Shown piece by piece: positions 1 to 8,424 of a stretch of 38,919 nt of DNA (positions are counted from its first letter, which is position 1; each line of letters starts with the position of its first letter). The stretch covers positions 1-38,919 of the forward strand of contig JAGGXX010000062.1 in the NCBI GenBank assembly GCA_021162845.1, read 5' to 3'. Position numbers and translations under genes: made by a program. Source of the DNA: Thermoprotei archaeon. GTDB lineage: Archaea > Thermoproteota > Thermoprotei > QMSL01 > B3-G16. The notes beneath the pieces were generated by a model, which saw nothing but the letters and a program-made list of their open reading frames with translations, did no database searches and was not told the DNA's origin.

Positions 1-840
1 CTCAGGCTGTACGGGATTAAGTATATCGACCCCTATCTCAACGAGATCTGGCAATATAGGCTCAATCCAGCCATCACTATGAAAGAAGAAGAAAACGCCG
101 TGCCTATGACATAAATCGATGAGCCTCCGGTACCTCGGCTTGAGGAAGCGCCTCCATAGGTGGGGTGAGACTATCATGGTAGTCTGAGCTCCAACGTCAT
201 CACCATCGACTATGACGTCGACCCCAGCATCTATCAAAAGCTTAGCTTGCTCAAAGCGTATCCTATCTAGGCCATCCAGGATCTTACCAACTAGATCCGG
301 TCTCGTATACATCATCCTCAGAAACTGATTAAAGCCCGTTAACTGCCAGGCTATCTCGAATAAATGGACGACGCCACCGTAAATAAGGTACTGTTGACCA
401 TAGGCCTTGCAGTACCTCTCTACGCCCCTCACGGATTCCTTGACTACCTCTGGCCATTCATATTCGTCTAAGCTCATCCTTTGTAAAGGATGCGCCACGA
501 ACGTGTAAGTATATGTATGTTCCGGGGCCCATATGCTCTCAACGCCCCATATGTCCCTCCTAACCTCAAACCCCCCCCTATAACCCACGGTGTATGCGGG
601 TCCATAAGGTCCCTCCTTGACCTCTACGTTATCGGGAAGATAACTACTCCTCAGGGCGATGCTTGGAGCATGCCTTACATCGACGTGAAATGCCTTGAGC
701 AGCTCTTCATAGCTCGATAAGCCCAATCTGTCCATTAGCCGTTTCACGACTTCGCTCCTAGCCCTGAATACTAAGGGTATCCTATCTACCTCCTCATGCT
801 CAATAGCCCTAAGGCATCTCTCACGGGAGGATAGCTGCAT
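1..840 (-). CDS. URO-D superfamily (MtaA/CmuA-like) protein, C-terminus cut by window edge
   Basis: Reading the minus strand from an ATG at 840 gives 280 uninterrupted codons that run off the left edge. It begins MQLSSRERCLRAIEHEEVDR, the standard opening of uroporphyrinogen-decarboxylase-superfamily proteins (ERvlaAlehkepDRiP). Later come a barrel segment with DAGVDVIVDGDD and a strand carrying HSDGW (H254-S255-D256). In corrinoid methyltransferases of this superfamily (MtaA, CmuA) that strand carries a zinc-binding HxC; here the Cys is Asp, so a zinc methyltransferase role is doubtful. True uroporphyrinogen decarboxylase is also unlikely, because other divergent copies lie at 2103-3191, 17965-19041 and 34948-36120 and no haem genes are nearby. 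It is divergent from the PfkB kinase at 1038 and shares its intergenic region. Substrate unknown. Confidence 0.85.
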   Translation of the reverse strand, partial: MQLSSRERCLRAIEHEEVDRIPLVFRARSEVVKRLMDRLGLSSYEELLKAFHVDVRHAPSIALRSSYLPDNVEVKEGPYGPAYTVGYRGGFEVRRDIWGVESIWAPEHTYTYTFVAHPLQRMSLDEYEWPEVVKESVRGVERYCKAYGQQYLIYGGVVHLFEIAWQLTGFNQFLRMMYTRPDLVGKILDGLDRIRFEQAKLLIDAGVDVIVDGDDVGAQTTMIVSPHLWRRFLKPRYRRLIDLCHRHGVFFFFHSDGWIEPILPDLVEIGVDILNPVQPE

Positions 841-1037
841 CAGCTATCAATCCCGGAGTATGATTACTACCTCAACGCATTAATTTATGATTACGATCGA
901 AAAATCACGGAAACGACGTGAAAGGCCTTAAGCTTTAAAGATATTTATATTTTTATTATGATATGGACGGTATACAAAATTATTAAACCTCATTAAAGGA
1001 ATATATCACGGTTTTTAAGCGGAGTGGGGGGCTCGTA
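841..1037. promoter_or_regulatory. Divergent AT-rich promoter region between URO-D-like gene and pfkB-like gene
   Basis: This 197-base spacer is strongly AT-rich, unlike the flanking genes. For the plus-strand kinase, a TATA-like stretch TTTTTAAG at about 1012-1018 lies roughly 26 bases before the ATG at 1038, which would give a leaderless or nearly leaderless message. For the minus-strand gene, an A/T stretch at about 878-888 (reading ATAAATTAAT on the minus strand) is about 40 bases before its ATG. A third A/T block at 941-962 could serve either direction. No RNA gene was recognised. The boxes are read by eye. Confidence 0.5.
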
Positions 1038-2048
1038 ATGCTCGTATTAGCAACGGGTTTTCTGGTAGCCGATATAATAGCTGCCGACCTTCCAAAGCTC
1101 GCCGAGCCAGGGAGGCTGGTCTTTGCTCCAAAGGGAATAGTCCTCCACATAGGCGGACACCCAGCAAACGTCTCTATAAACCTCGTTAAGCTGGGATTAA
1201 ATCCGAAGGATATCTGTGTCGTGGGCGCTGTAGGGAATGACGTTTTCGGTGATTTCATAGAAAACGTCCTGAAAAGCTATAATCTTGTGGTTCGGCTCCA
1301 TAGGGTTAAGAATGTAGGGACTACTAAGAACATGATCCTAGTCGTCAAGGGTGAGGATAGGAGGTTTCACGTGGATCTAGGCGCAAGTTGGTTCCTAGAT
1401 CCAGACGAAATCATATCATCCCTAAAGGAGCTAAGGCCTAAGATAGCATACTTCGCGACAGGCATAACTGGTAGGCTCGATGATAAGCTAGGCGAAGTAG
1501 TTCGAAAAGCTAAGGCGCTTGGTTGTATGACGTTCGTGGATGTGATACAGCCATACGGTAAAGGATGGGAATACGTATTGCCAGCCTTGCCTCATGCTGA
1601 CATATTCCATTGCAATGATATAGAGCTTAGCGATATAATGGGTGAAAAGGAACTCACGAATGGTATTCGCAAGGTGCTAAAGCTCGGAACCAAGTTGGTA
1701 CTGATAACGATGGGTGATAGGGGAGCAAATGTCGCTAATGGGAAAATATTGGTACGTCAGCCTTCCTATAAAGTAGATGTCGTTGATCCTACGGGGGCTG
1801 GGGATGCGTTTTGCGCGGGTGTGCTCCATCACCTAGTGACCACCTATGGCGAAAAGCTCAGCGCTGACTTATTGAGCAAACTGGGAAAAGACGAGCTCTC
1901 TAAATTGCTCCTTTGGGCGCAGGCGGTAGGCGCTATAAAATGTACAGGGCCTGGCACTACGACTGCTGTATCATACGAAGGAGCGATGAGTTTAATGAAA
2001 GCGCAATGTAAGCGTCTACTTAAGGAAACCATAAGCCAAAGGCTATGA
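1038..2048 (+). CDS. PfkB/ribokinase-family carbohydrate kinase
   Basis: A 336-residue protein of the usual length for the PfkB family, which phosphorylates sugars or nucleosides with ATP in the cytoplasm. The N-terminal glycine signature is visible as GGHPANVSINLVKLGL, and the C-terminal signature as DPTGAGDAFCAG starting at D250, where D256 of GAGD is the expected catalytic base. An NDIE element (HCNDIELSDIMG) before the ATP site is also typical. The substrate cannot be read from sequence. The surrounding glycoside hydrolases, uronate isomerase and sugar oxidoreductase favour a sugar or sugar acid such as a 2-keto-3-deoxy acid; adenosine or ribose cannot be excluded. The gene is followed after 54 bases by a same-strand URO-D-like gene, so the two are probably co-transcribed. 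Confidence 0.92.
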   Translation: MLVLATGFLVADIIAADLPKLAEPGRLVFAPKGIVLHIGGHPANVSINLVKLGLNPKDICVVGAVGNDVFGDFIENVLKSYNLVVRLHRVKNVGTTKNMILVVKGEDRRFHVDLGASWFLDPDEIISSLKELRPKIAYFATGITGRLDDKLGEVVRKAKALGCMTFVDVIQPYGKGWEYVLPALPHADIFHCNDIELSDIMGEKELTNGIRKVLKLGTKLVLITMGDRGANVANGKILVRQPSYKVDVVDPTGAGDAFCAGVLHHLVTTYGEKLSADLLSKLGKDELSKLLLWAQAVGAIKCTGPGTTTAVSYEGAMSLMKAQCKRLLKETISQRL

Positions 2049-2102
2049 GCACGGTAAGAAACATCTTAAGTCCTCATTTTTCCAAATAATCATCGAAGGA
2101 TC

Positions 2103-3191
2103 ATGCTAGACTTAATTAAGCCCAAGTTTGAAAGGTTGCTCGCGGTTCTCTGGAGGGAGGAACCAGATATACTGCCACTGTACGAGCACTTCGTGGATGC
2201 TGAGGTGATAGAGGCCATGACCGGCGAGCCCTTACGTTCACTAAACTTAAGTAAAAAAGAGGGCAAGCTGAGGTACATCAGAGTTCTCATAAAGTTCTAT
2301 AAAGGGATGGGTTATGATTATGTGCCCCTAGAGCTTCCCCTCAATCTGCCTAGGAATAACGTTCTATTGGCTGAGGATACGGCGGCTTTATCACGTGGCT
2401 TAAGGGCATGGCAAGATGAGAGCAGAGGCGTGATAGAGTCGCGTGACGATTATCATGAATACCCTTGGCCTGATCCCGATTCCGCTGTGGATTACGAGCT
2501 AATGGACATACTATGCAAGGAGGTCCCAGAAAACATGGGTATAGTGGGCGGCGTAGCAGGTGGTATTTTAGAACATGTCATGTGGTTGATGGGCACAAGG
2601 CCCTTCTTCAGGGCGTTATATAGGGATGAATGGCTCATACGCAATATGTTCGACACCATAGGTAGTTTGATATGCGCGGTAGATAGTCATCTCGTCGAAC
2701 TCGATAAATTGGGCGTACTTAGAATGGGGGACGACATGGGGTTCAGAATGGGCACATTCATTTCACCTATGCACCTTCGTAAGTATGTATTCCCTTGTCA
2801 GAGAAGGTGCGTCCAATTAGCACATAGACATGGAAAGCCTTTCATCCTTCACTCATGTGGCAACCTGGAGAGGGTCATGGAAGATATAATCGATTATGTA
2901 GGCATAGATGCTAAGCATTCCTTTGAGGATGCTATAATGCCAGTTACCGAGGTGAAGAAGAAATATGGAGATAAAATAGCGATATTGGGTGGTGTTGACG
3001 TAGATAAGCTAGCCAGATGGCCTTTAAACCAGTTTAAGGAATATGTTAAGGGGATAATCAAGGCGTGTGCTCCTGGAGGCGGATATGCACTTGGATCAGG
3101 GAACACGATAACGAATTACGTGAAAATCGAAAACTACATTACGATGATAAAGCTAAGAGCTAAATACGGCAAGTATCCAGCCTCTCCCTAA
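2103..3191 (+). CDS. URO-D superfamily protein (MtaA-like barrel)
   Basis: A 362-residue TIM-barrel protein of the uroporphyrinogen-decarboxylase superfamily. Visible hallmarks are the strand FILHSCGN (H250, C252), followed by DYVGIDAKHSFEDAIMP and then KYGDKIAILGGVDVDKLARW. The HxC pair matches the first two zinc ligands of MtaA/CmuA methylcobamide:thiol methyltransferases. The third ligand, normally a Cys in a PGC element near the C-terminus, is missing: here the segment reads CAPGGGYALGSGN, with Gly after the Pro and a Cys three residues earlier. It is therefore either a divergent methyltransferase or an uncharacterised member. It follows the PfkB kinase at a 54-base gap on the same strand. 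No corrinoid-binding protein gene is visible nearby. Confidence 0.88.
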   Translation: MLDLIKPKFERLLAVLWREEPDILPLYEHFVDAEVIEAMTGEPLRSLNLSKKEGKLRYIRVLIKFYKGMGYDYVPLELPLNLPRNNVLLAEDTAALSRGLRAWQDESRGVIESRDDYHEYPWPDPDSAVDYELMDILCKEVPENMGIVGGVAGGILEHVMWLMGTRPFFRALYRDEWLIRNMFDTIGSLICAVDSHLVELDKLGVLRMGDDMGFRMGTFISPMHLRKYVFPCQRRCVQLAHRHGKPFILHSCGNLERVMEDIIDYVGIDAKHSFEDAIMPVTEVKKKYGDKIAILGGVDVDKLARWPLNQFKEYVKGIIKACAPGGGYALGSGNTITNYVKIENYITMIKLRAKYGKYPASP

Positions 3192-3265
3192 GATAGAACG
3201 ACGGAACTATTTCGATCATAAAAAGATGAAGTAGAGCGAGAAAAACAACCCTACGACTACTTGAG

Positions 3266-3676
3266 TTATCCTTGAAGAATCTTCTTCATTTTCGATCTAA
3301 GGTCTTCCAGATCCTCATATTCAATGAACGTGACAGTGGGTAGACCTAAGATCATGTACGAGATTCTTGTTCCACGTCTATACGTAACTATTATCCTCCT
3401 CCCAAGAGCATACGCGCACATGAGCTCCATCCCAACGCCATGGCTTGGAAATGTCACGTCCGCGATTAAGATATCGCAGGAGAGAACGCCGAGTATATCC
3501 CTTCTGAACACTTCTCCTGGAGCTAGTTTCGATTCCGCAGGCGATACAGCTACCCACTTGGAAATCACGTAAACGCCTAATGACTCTACTACATCGATGT
3601 ACCTTCTGTTAAACTCAAAGTCCCTAACGTGGATCATAGGCAATGATACGTAAGCGTGTAGACACCTTTCCCTCAT
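3266..3676 (-). CDS. Nucleoside 2-deoxyribosyltransferase / deoxynucleotide N-hydrolase-like protein
   Basis: A 136-residue protein resembling the nucleoside 2-deoxyribosyltransferase superfamily, which includes the 2'-deoxynucleoside 5'-phosphate N-hydrolase DNPH1/Rcl. These enzymes cleave or exchange the N-glycosidic bond of deoxynucleosides, supporting salvage or pool cleaning. Visible features are an N-terminal strand with YVSLPM, then DILIADVTFPSHGVGMELMC. That matches the family pattern of an Asp-containing strand followed by S-x-G-x-G-x-E, whose Glu is the expected nucleophile. A Rossmann-like AYALGRRIIVTYR follows. It ends tail to tail with the URO-D-like gene and starts 28 bases beyond the stop of the GH106-like gene on the same strand, so it could be the distal gene of that transcript. 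The exact substrate is not readable. Confidence 0.72.
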   Translation of the reverse strand: MRERCLHAYVSLPMIHVRDFEFNRRYIDVVESLGVYVISKWVAVSPAESKLAPGEVFRRDILGVLSCDILIADVTFPSHGVGMELMCAYALGRRIIVTYRRGTRISYMILGLPTVTFIEYEDLEDLRSKMKKILQG

Positions 3677-3704
3677 GCCTAGGACCTATAGAGATGAATG
3701 AACC

Positions 3705-6700
3705 TTAGCGCTTTAACGCGAACACGCACTTTTCGTATGGTATTATCCTTACACGGCCAATTATACCGGATGGCATTCGCTTGCCTAATAGGTTGCCAGC
3801 GGTATTCGACACGATTATCTCTATCAAGTTCTCCCCTTCCTTGAGGTAGTCCGTGATATTCAACCTAAACGGAGGCCATGTTCTCACTCCTACCTTTCTA
3901 CCGTTGATTATTACCTCCATGGTATCTCTTACCGAGTCAACCTCAAGCACTAGCTTACGCTTCAAGTATTCCGCGCTAAGGCTAAACCTCTGGCTATACT
4001 TGACCTCACCGCTATAATAGGGATATCCTTCTTCAGTCCACGACCTTCCTCGCATCTTCTTAGTGGGCTCTGCTATCTTCCCACCTATAACGGCGAATGT
4101 ACCTATGATCGCCATGGGTTCTATCCCGTGTAAGCTGGGGATCATATCTGGGAACTCGCTCATCCTACCTCTTACCGAGATTACGTTCCTGCCTCTTTTA
4201 ACATATTCCCTTATTGGCACTTTTACGTTTGAGGTATCCCATACGAAGGTCCTCTTCGACTTAGCTGTCACCTTCTTTCCGTTAATCGTTACCTCCATAA
4301 TGCCGATCGTATCCTCATAAACTAGTGCTATGTCCTCTGGAATGTAGTCAACATGGAATTCCGTTGTCATGACGTATTCCCTTCCAGGAGGTACGGGCCT
4401 GAGGGATATGCCCATCTTCTCGCTTATCGTAGCGGAGAGCTCCATTATCTCATAGATGCTCACTTCATCGAGCTTTACTTTCAGGAGTTGGATCGCCTTC
4501 GTTAACCCCGTCCACGTTTCATCGAATGAGGCATACCTGCTGATACTAGCCTTGACCTCCTTTCCATTAAATCTCACAGTCCATGGCTCAAGTAGGAGGA
4601 CGTTCGGCCTTAGTGCCTCGACTTCCCACTCATCAGCTAATTCTATGGGCGATAACGGCTTAGCTGAGGCTAATTCATACCTTTTTCCGTTAATCACTAT
4701 GTAGGGTTTTTCTTCATTATGATAGCCTTCTATGACGATCCCTTTCTCCGTCTCAGTTATATTAGTTATGAACATATTCGTATCAGTGATGCATACTCGC
4801 GTCTCCCCTGGTGAGATCGCGAAGAGTACCGATTCATAGGGATCAAACTCGTAGGGTACCTTTAGCTTACCTCCTTCGACAGAATATACGTAAATAGGGC
4901 GTATGCTCCCGTCCTCTAGAGACCATATCTCAGGCCTACCGGTCACGCTAAAGATTATGGTAGTTTTGACCTTCCTCTCGCTGAGGTTCACCACGAAGAA
5001 GAAATGCCTATCATTTATTTTCCTATGCGTATATATGAAGTCCCTATCATAGCTTACGCCTATCTGTATATCCCTAGGAATGAGCTCGCTTAAGGACTCA
5101 TCAAGTACCTTTTCAACAAGGGTCTCATCCATCTTAGTAACGGGGATGCATATCGATTTCCCACCTCTATCGTTGATGTTAGCGACTTTAGTGCTACTTT
5201 CATAACATCCTCTTCCGAATATATCCTCCATGATCCTAATGACTTCAGGATCATTCATCCTTTCCGTCGAGTTCTTGGGCAGCATCCCTAAGGCTAATAT
5301 TTTCCCTCCATTGTCATAGAATTCCTTCAACATCCATGCTAGCTTCTTATGTACCGTCGTTAAGGGCGGTAATATTATTACGGAGTATTCCTCGGATCCC
5401 GCCCTTAGCTTATCGCCATCTACCTTAACTAGATCGTCTATGACAGCTCCCTCAAAGAGGACATCATAGTCCCTCTGGATCCTCAATAGCGCCTCCGTAA
5501 GGATTATGAAGGAATTCTTCACTAGGTTCCATCTCTCGGTCTTACCGTGAAGCGTATACTCGGCCCAGAGAGTCGACATCGGATATAAGAGCAGTATATC
5601 GCAGACGTGTAGGCCACTACTGTTTATATAGCTCAATCTTGCGATGTAATCTGCCAGCTTATCGTAGTACTTCCACCAAGGTTCATGTACGTGGTGTGAT
5701 GCCGGGAAATCCCTTTTCCTAAGTCCCTTTATGGACATGTATGAGGCATGCGGCGTCAGGAAGTTTATGCCGCACGCCTCTATCCAATCTACCACTCGTT
5801 TCAGCTTGCATAACGTGGTCTCCCATCCACATCCCCCGAATATCTCACAAAGGGCCCTCTCTCTCCTCATCATATGCGCTATGCTACTGGCTATCTTCGG
5901 TGTGAAGTTAGGAGCGCTGACGCTCAGCGGTCTATCATATCCCGTCTTATCGCCGAGGTAATCTACACCGGGTATGTGCATGTACTTAAGTGCTGAGTAG
6001 ACATCCCCATGACATCTGGGTATCATGTCCAGTTCCTCCTCTAGAACCAGATGACCTGTGAACTGTAGTCCGTTCTCCTCGCACCAATCGTATATCTGCT
6101 TGAAGTACGACTTAGCATAAAGCTCGGCGGCTACTTCAAAGAAATCGCATCTAGTCTTTACGTAATTCCCTACGGGTAACGCTAATTCATGGATCCTCTC
6201 CATAAGATCATAGCCCTTCCTCCTCTTGAACTCAACTAGGAAGGAATCGGTCCAAGGAAGTCCCCTGTAATTGGCTGGTTCATCCGTAAACACGCCCATT
6301 ATGCTCTTCCCGAACTCCTCCTGAAACCTTCGCTTGTACTCCTCATGCGTTAGATTTAGGAACGATCTTACGGCCTCAGGACTTAACATATCTAGGTATC
6401 CTCGTTCGCCTTTAGCCCAAGGAGCGCAACACGTAGCGTAGTATTTATCCGTATTCACCCCTACATGGAACAGGACGACGTCCCATACTCCTCGTTCGGG
6501 TTCCCAACGCAGGGTCTTCCCCGAGATTTTGTCGGTAATATCGACCACATCCTGTGTATCCCTGTTAACAGCACGTACGGCGATCGTGTTTTCAGGGACA
6601 TCTATTTCAAGGGGCCTCTGAGGCATACATTCATAGACCCTATAATCCAGGTACTTCTGCATGTACTGAGGATACTCCCGTAATAACTTGCCACCGGCCA

Positions 6701-6980
6701 CTCCACTGGGCCAGTTATACTCGTCATAGATCCATCCCTTCATTTCCTTTTCCTTAACCTTGTTTATCAGAAGATCCATGGCCTTCCAGTAACCCTCAGA
6801 GAGGTACTCGGGGATGAGACCAGTACGAGGATGCATGAATAACCCGTAAACGTGCTTATCCTTAAGCTCTGAGAGGTACCACTCGACCTCGTCTTCGCTT
6901 AATTCGCTATTGAGGAAGCCAAAGGGAAGGGGATAGTATTCCTTAGGCGGCTTCTTGAATAACCTAGTTACCTTACTCAT
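3705..6980 (-). CDS. GH106-like glycoside hydrolase (alpha-L-rhamnosidase type), cytosolic
   Basis: A 1091-residue protein resembling GH106 alpha-L-rhamnosidases and related large hydrolases. The N-terminal third is a barrel opening with YGLFMHPRTGLIPEYLSEGY and WIYDEYNWPSGVAGG. Candidate catalytic or substrate-binding acids sit in GVFTDEP (D233, E234) and in ALCEIFGGCGWE (E379). A His-rich HHVHEPWWKYY segment follows, then a glutamine-amidotransferase-like fold region (VIILPPLTTVHKK). C-terminal beta-sandwich domains end with a galactose-binding-like module containing GYPYYSGEVKY. There is no signal peptide or anchor, so it acts inside the cell on imported oligosaccharides (inference). It is paralogous to the gene at 8425-11409 and divergent from the thioredoxin-CcdA gene at 7081. 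Linkage specificity is not known; rhamnose or another deoxysugar is a family-based guess. Confidence 0.82.
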   Translation of the reverse strand: MSKVTRLFKKPPKEYYPLPFGFLNSELSEDEVEWYLSELKDKHVYGLFMHPRTGLIPEYLSEGYWKAMDLLINKVKEKEMKGWIYDEYNWPSGVAGGKLLREYPQYMQKYLDYRVYECMPQRPLEIDVPENTIAVRAVNRDTQDVVDITDKISGKTLRWEPERGVWDVVLFHVGVNTDKYYATCCAPWAKGERGYLDMLSPEAVRSFLNLTHEEYKRRFQEEFGKSIMGVFTDEPANYRGLPWTDSFLVEFKRRKGYDLMERIHELALPVGNYVKTRCDFFEVAAELYAKSYFKQIYDWCEENGLQFTGHLVLEEELDMIPRCHGDVYSALKYMHIPGVDYLGDKTGYDRPLSVSAPNFTPKIASSIAHMMRRERALCEIFGGCGWETTLCKLKRVVDWIEACGINFLTPHASYMSIKGLRKRDFPASHHVHEPWWKYYDKLADYIARLSYINSSGLHVCDILLLYPMSTLWAEYTLHGKTERWNLVKNSFIILTEALLRIQRDYDVLFEGAVIDDLVKVDGDKLRAGSEEYSVIILPPLTTVHKKLAWMLKEFYDNGGKILALGMLPKNSTERMNDPEVIRIMEDIFGRGCYESSTKVANINDRGGKSICIPVTKMDETLVEKVLDESLSELIPRDIQIGVSYDRDFIYTHRKINDRHFFFVVNLSERKVKTTIIFSVTGRPEIWSLEDGSIRPIYVYSVEGGKLKVPYEFDPYESVLFAISPGETRVCITDTNMFITNITETEKGIVIEGYHNEEKPYIVINGKRYELASAKPLSPIELADEWEVEALRPNVLLLEPWTVRFNGKEVKASISRYASFDETWTGLTKAIQLLKVKLDEVSIYEIMELSATISEKMGISLRPVPPGREYVMTTEFHVDYIPEDIALVYEDTIGIMEVTINGKKVTAKSKRTFVWDTSNVKVPIREYVKRGRNVISVRGRMSEFPDMIPSLHGIEPMAIIGTFAVIGGKIAEPTKKMRGRSWTEEGYPYYSGEVKYSQRFSLSAEYLKRKLVLEVDSVRDTMEVIINGRKVGVRTWPPFRLNITDYLKEGENLIEIIVSNTAGNLLGKRMPSGIIGRVRIIPYEKCVFALKR

Positions 6981-7080
6981 GTTTTATACTTCTAATCTCA
7001 TCCACAGTTAAAAACATCCCTAAGCACCTTCCGTTGAAAGACCATCGAAAGCCTTTATTGCTCCCTTTCCCTCAGATCAT
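6981..7080. promoter_or_regulatory. Divergent promoters, GH106-like gene (-) and Trx-CcdA gene (+)
   Basis: The 100-base gap holds two plausible archaeal TATA boxes. On the minus strand GTTTTTAACTG (about 7005-7015) lies about 27 bases before the GH106-like ATG at 6980. On the plus strand GCCTTTATTG (about 7050-7059) lies about 26 bases before the ATG at 7081. Both spacings imply leaderless or nearly leaderless transcripts, and neither start has a convincing Shine-Dalgarno site. No operator-like palindrome was noticed. Confidence 0.5.
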
Positions 7081-8247
7081 ATGATGAAAAGGAAGGGCAT
7101 ATTCTGCCTCACATCAGCCCTATTGCTAGTATCCTTCTTATCTCTGGGCTTCAAGCCCCTGAGAGGGGCCCAGGTGACGGCTTATGCCTTCGTTGTAGAG
7201 TGGTGCTCAAGTTGTGTAAGTCAAGTTAAGGAGCTTTCGGTGCTACTTCATAGTAACATAGTGACGTATGATATAACGGACGAGAAGTACTATAAGGCAT
7301 GGCAAGAGGTATGCCGATTACTGGAGATCGACCCCCCTCGCGTGCCCGTAATAGGTCTATTCTATGATGACGAGCTTAAAGCGATAATAGTCAGCGAGAA
7401 GGACGAGGATTTCTGGAAAGCGCTACTTGGGCAATTGCCGAACCTCGAAAGGCCGATGGTTTACTCCGTGAATAAAGCTTATACATTAGACGACAAGGAC
7501 AAGGTAACGCTACTGGAATCCCTCTTCAGAGGGAAAAGCGTATTACCCGAAAAAGCGCCTAGAGGCCGTGGGAAAAGCCTAGAGTCCGTCCTTCCCTTAA
7601 TCTGCTCAGCTGCGCTTGTAGACTCGATAAATCCATGCACTTTCAGCATCTTCACGGCCCTCCTCCTCATAACTCTCAGCCTTAGCGGGAGGAAACAGAC
7701 GTTCTTAGCTGGGCTCTGGTTCATAGCAGGCGTGTACTCGACCTATTACCTCATAGGATTTAACTTGATCAAGGTCTTCCACTACATCCCTGTGCTTAAG
7801 TACATAGTGTCCATTATGGGGATCTTAATGGGCACATACAATATAATCTCCTTCTTAAAGCGAAGACATTCCCCTCCTCTGCCCAAGGGCTTGAGGCGAA
7901 TCATAAGCAGATCCCTGGACAAGCTGTATCAAGCCAAAATCTCGCCCTTATCCCTTATGATAGGCATCTTAGCATCGGTAACCCTCTTGCCCTGCTCAAG
8001 CGGTCCGTACTTAGTGGCTCTCACCCTCATGAGTGAGCAAGAGCTACGCCCACTCATGCCTTTGTTATTAGCGTTGTATAATCTGATCTTCGTTATACCC
8101 CTAGTCATAATCATGCTTGGCATCTGCCTGCTACCACGATTAGAATATGCCATTAAGTACTTCAGGAGCCAGAGGCTCCATTTACTCGATCTAATAGAGG
8201 GAGCATTGTTGATAGCCCTGTGTATCTACCTGTTGCATGCTACATAG
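7081..8247 (+). CDS. Thioredoxin-like domain fused to CcdA/DsbD-type membrane domain
   Basis: A 388-residue membrane protein for moving reducing power across the membrane to extracytoplasmic thiols. Residues 1-30 are a signal peptide or N-terminal anchor. Residues 31-125 form a thioredoxin-like domain with VEWCSSC (C42, C45) and a cis-proline region RVPV (P89). From about residue 168 there is a CcdA-like six-helix domain whose two redox cysteines lie in SINPCTF (C186) and TLLPCSSGP (C305), the hallmark positions of CcdA/DsbD. The layout differs from bacterial DsbD, which carries its thioredoxin domain at the C-terminus. It sits between two GH106-like genes but divergent from one, so a shared function is not shown. 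The ATG is about 26 bases after a TATA-like box. Confidence 0.88.
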   Translation: MMKRKGIFCLTSALLLVSFLSLGFKPLRGAQVTAYAFVVEWCSSCVSQVKELSVLLHSNIVTYDITDEKYYKAWQEVCRLLEIDPPRVPVIGLFYDDELKAIIVSEKDEDFWKALLGQLPNLERPMVYSVNKAYTLDDKDKVTLLESLFRGKSVLPEKAPRGRGKSLESVLPLICSAALVDSINPCTFSIFTALLLITLSLSGRKQTFLAGLWFIAGVYSTYYLIGFNLIKVFHYIPVLKYIVSIMGILMGTYNIISFLKRRHSPPLPKGLRRIISRSLDKLYQAKISPLSLMIGILASVTLLPCSSGPYLVALTLMSEQELRPLMPLLLALYNLIFVIPLVIIMLGICLLPRLEYAIKYFRSQRLHLLDLIEGALLIALCIYLLHAT

Positions 8248-8374
8248 ACCTCAGATCATACTGGGGCCCACATTCATTTGGATATACCATGATGCAGGCA
8301 TCCAACGCTGAAACAACGACACGTAATGTCGTCCTTTACCTCACCTTAAATGGCGATCGTAGCCCTCATCGTTA

Positions 8375-8420
8375 AGCTTAAAACATTAATGGCATCAATA
8401 CAATACTCTTATTTAGGTGA
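8375..8420 (+). promoter_or_regulatory. TATA-like box and Shine-Dalgarno that set the start of the second GH106-like gene
   Basis: AGCTTAAAAC (8375-8384) looks like a TATA box and would place the transcript start near 8405. TTAGGTGA (8413-8420) is a good Shine-Dalgarno match four bases before a TTG at 8425. The in-frame ATGs at 8350 and 8389 lie upstream of or at the predicted transcript start, so they are unlikely to be used. Confidence 0.6.
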
Positions 8421-8424
8421 GAGC

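Noticed and set aside
490-720. 76-codon plus-strand frame
   Set aside because: Lies wholly inside the partial URO-D-like gene, which reads continuously on the minus strand from 840 to the window edge.
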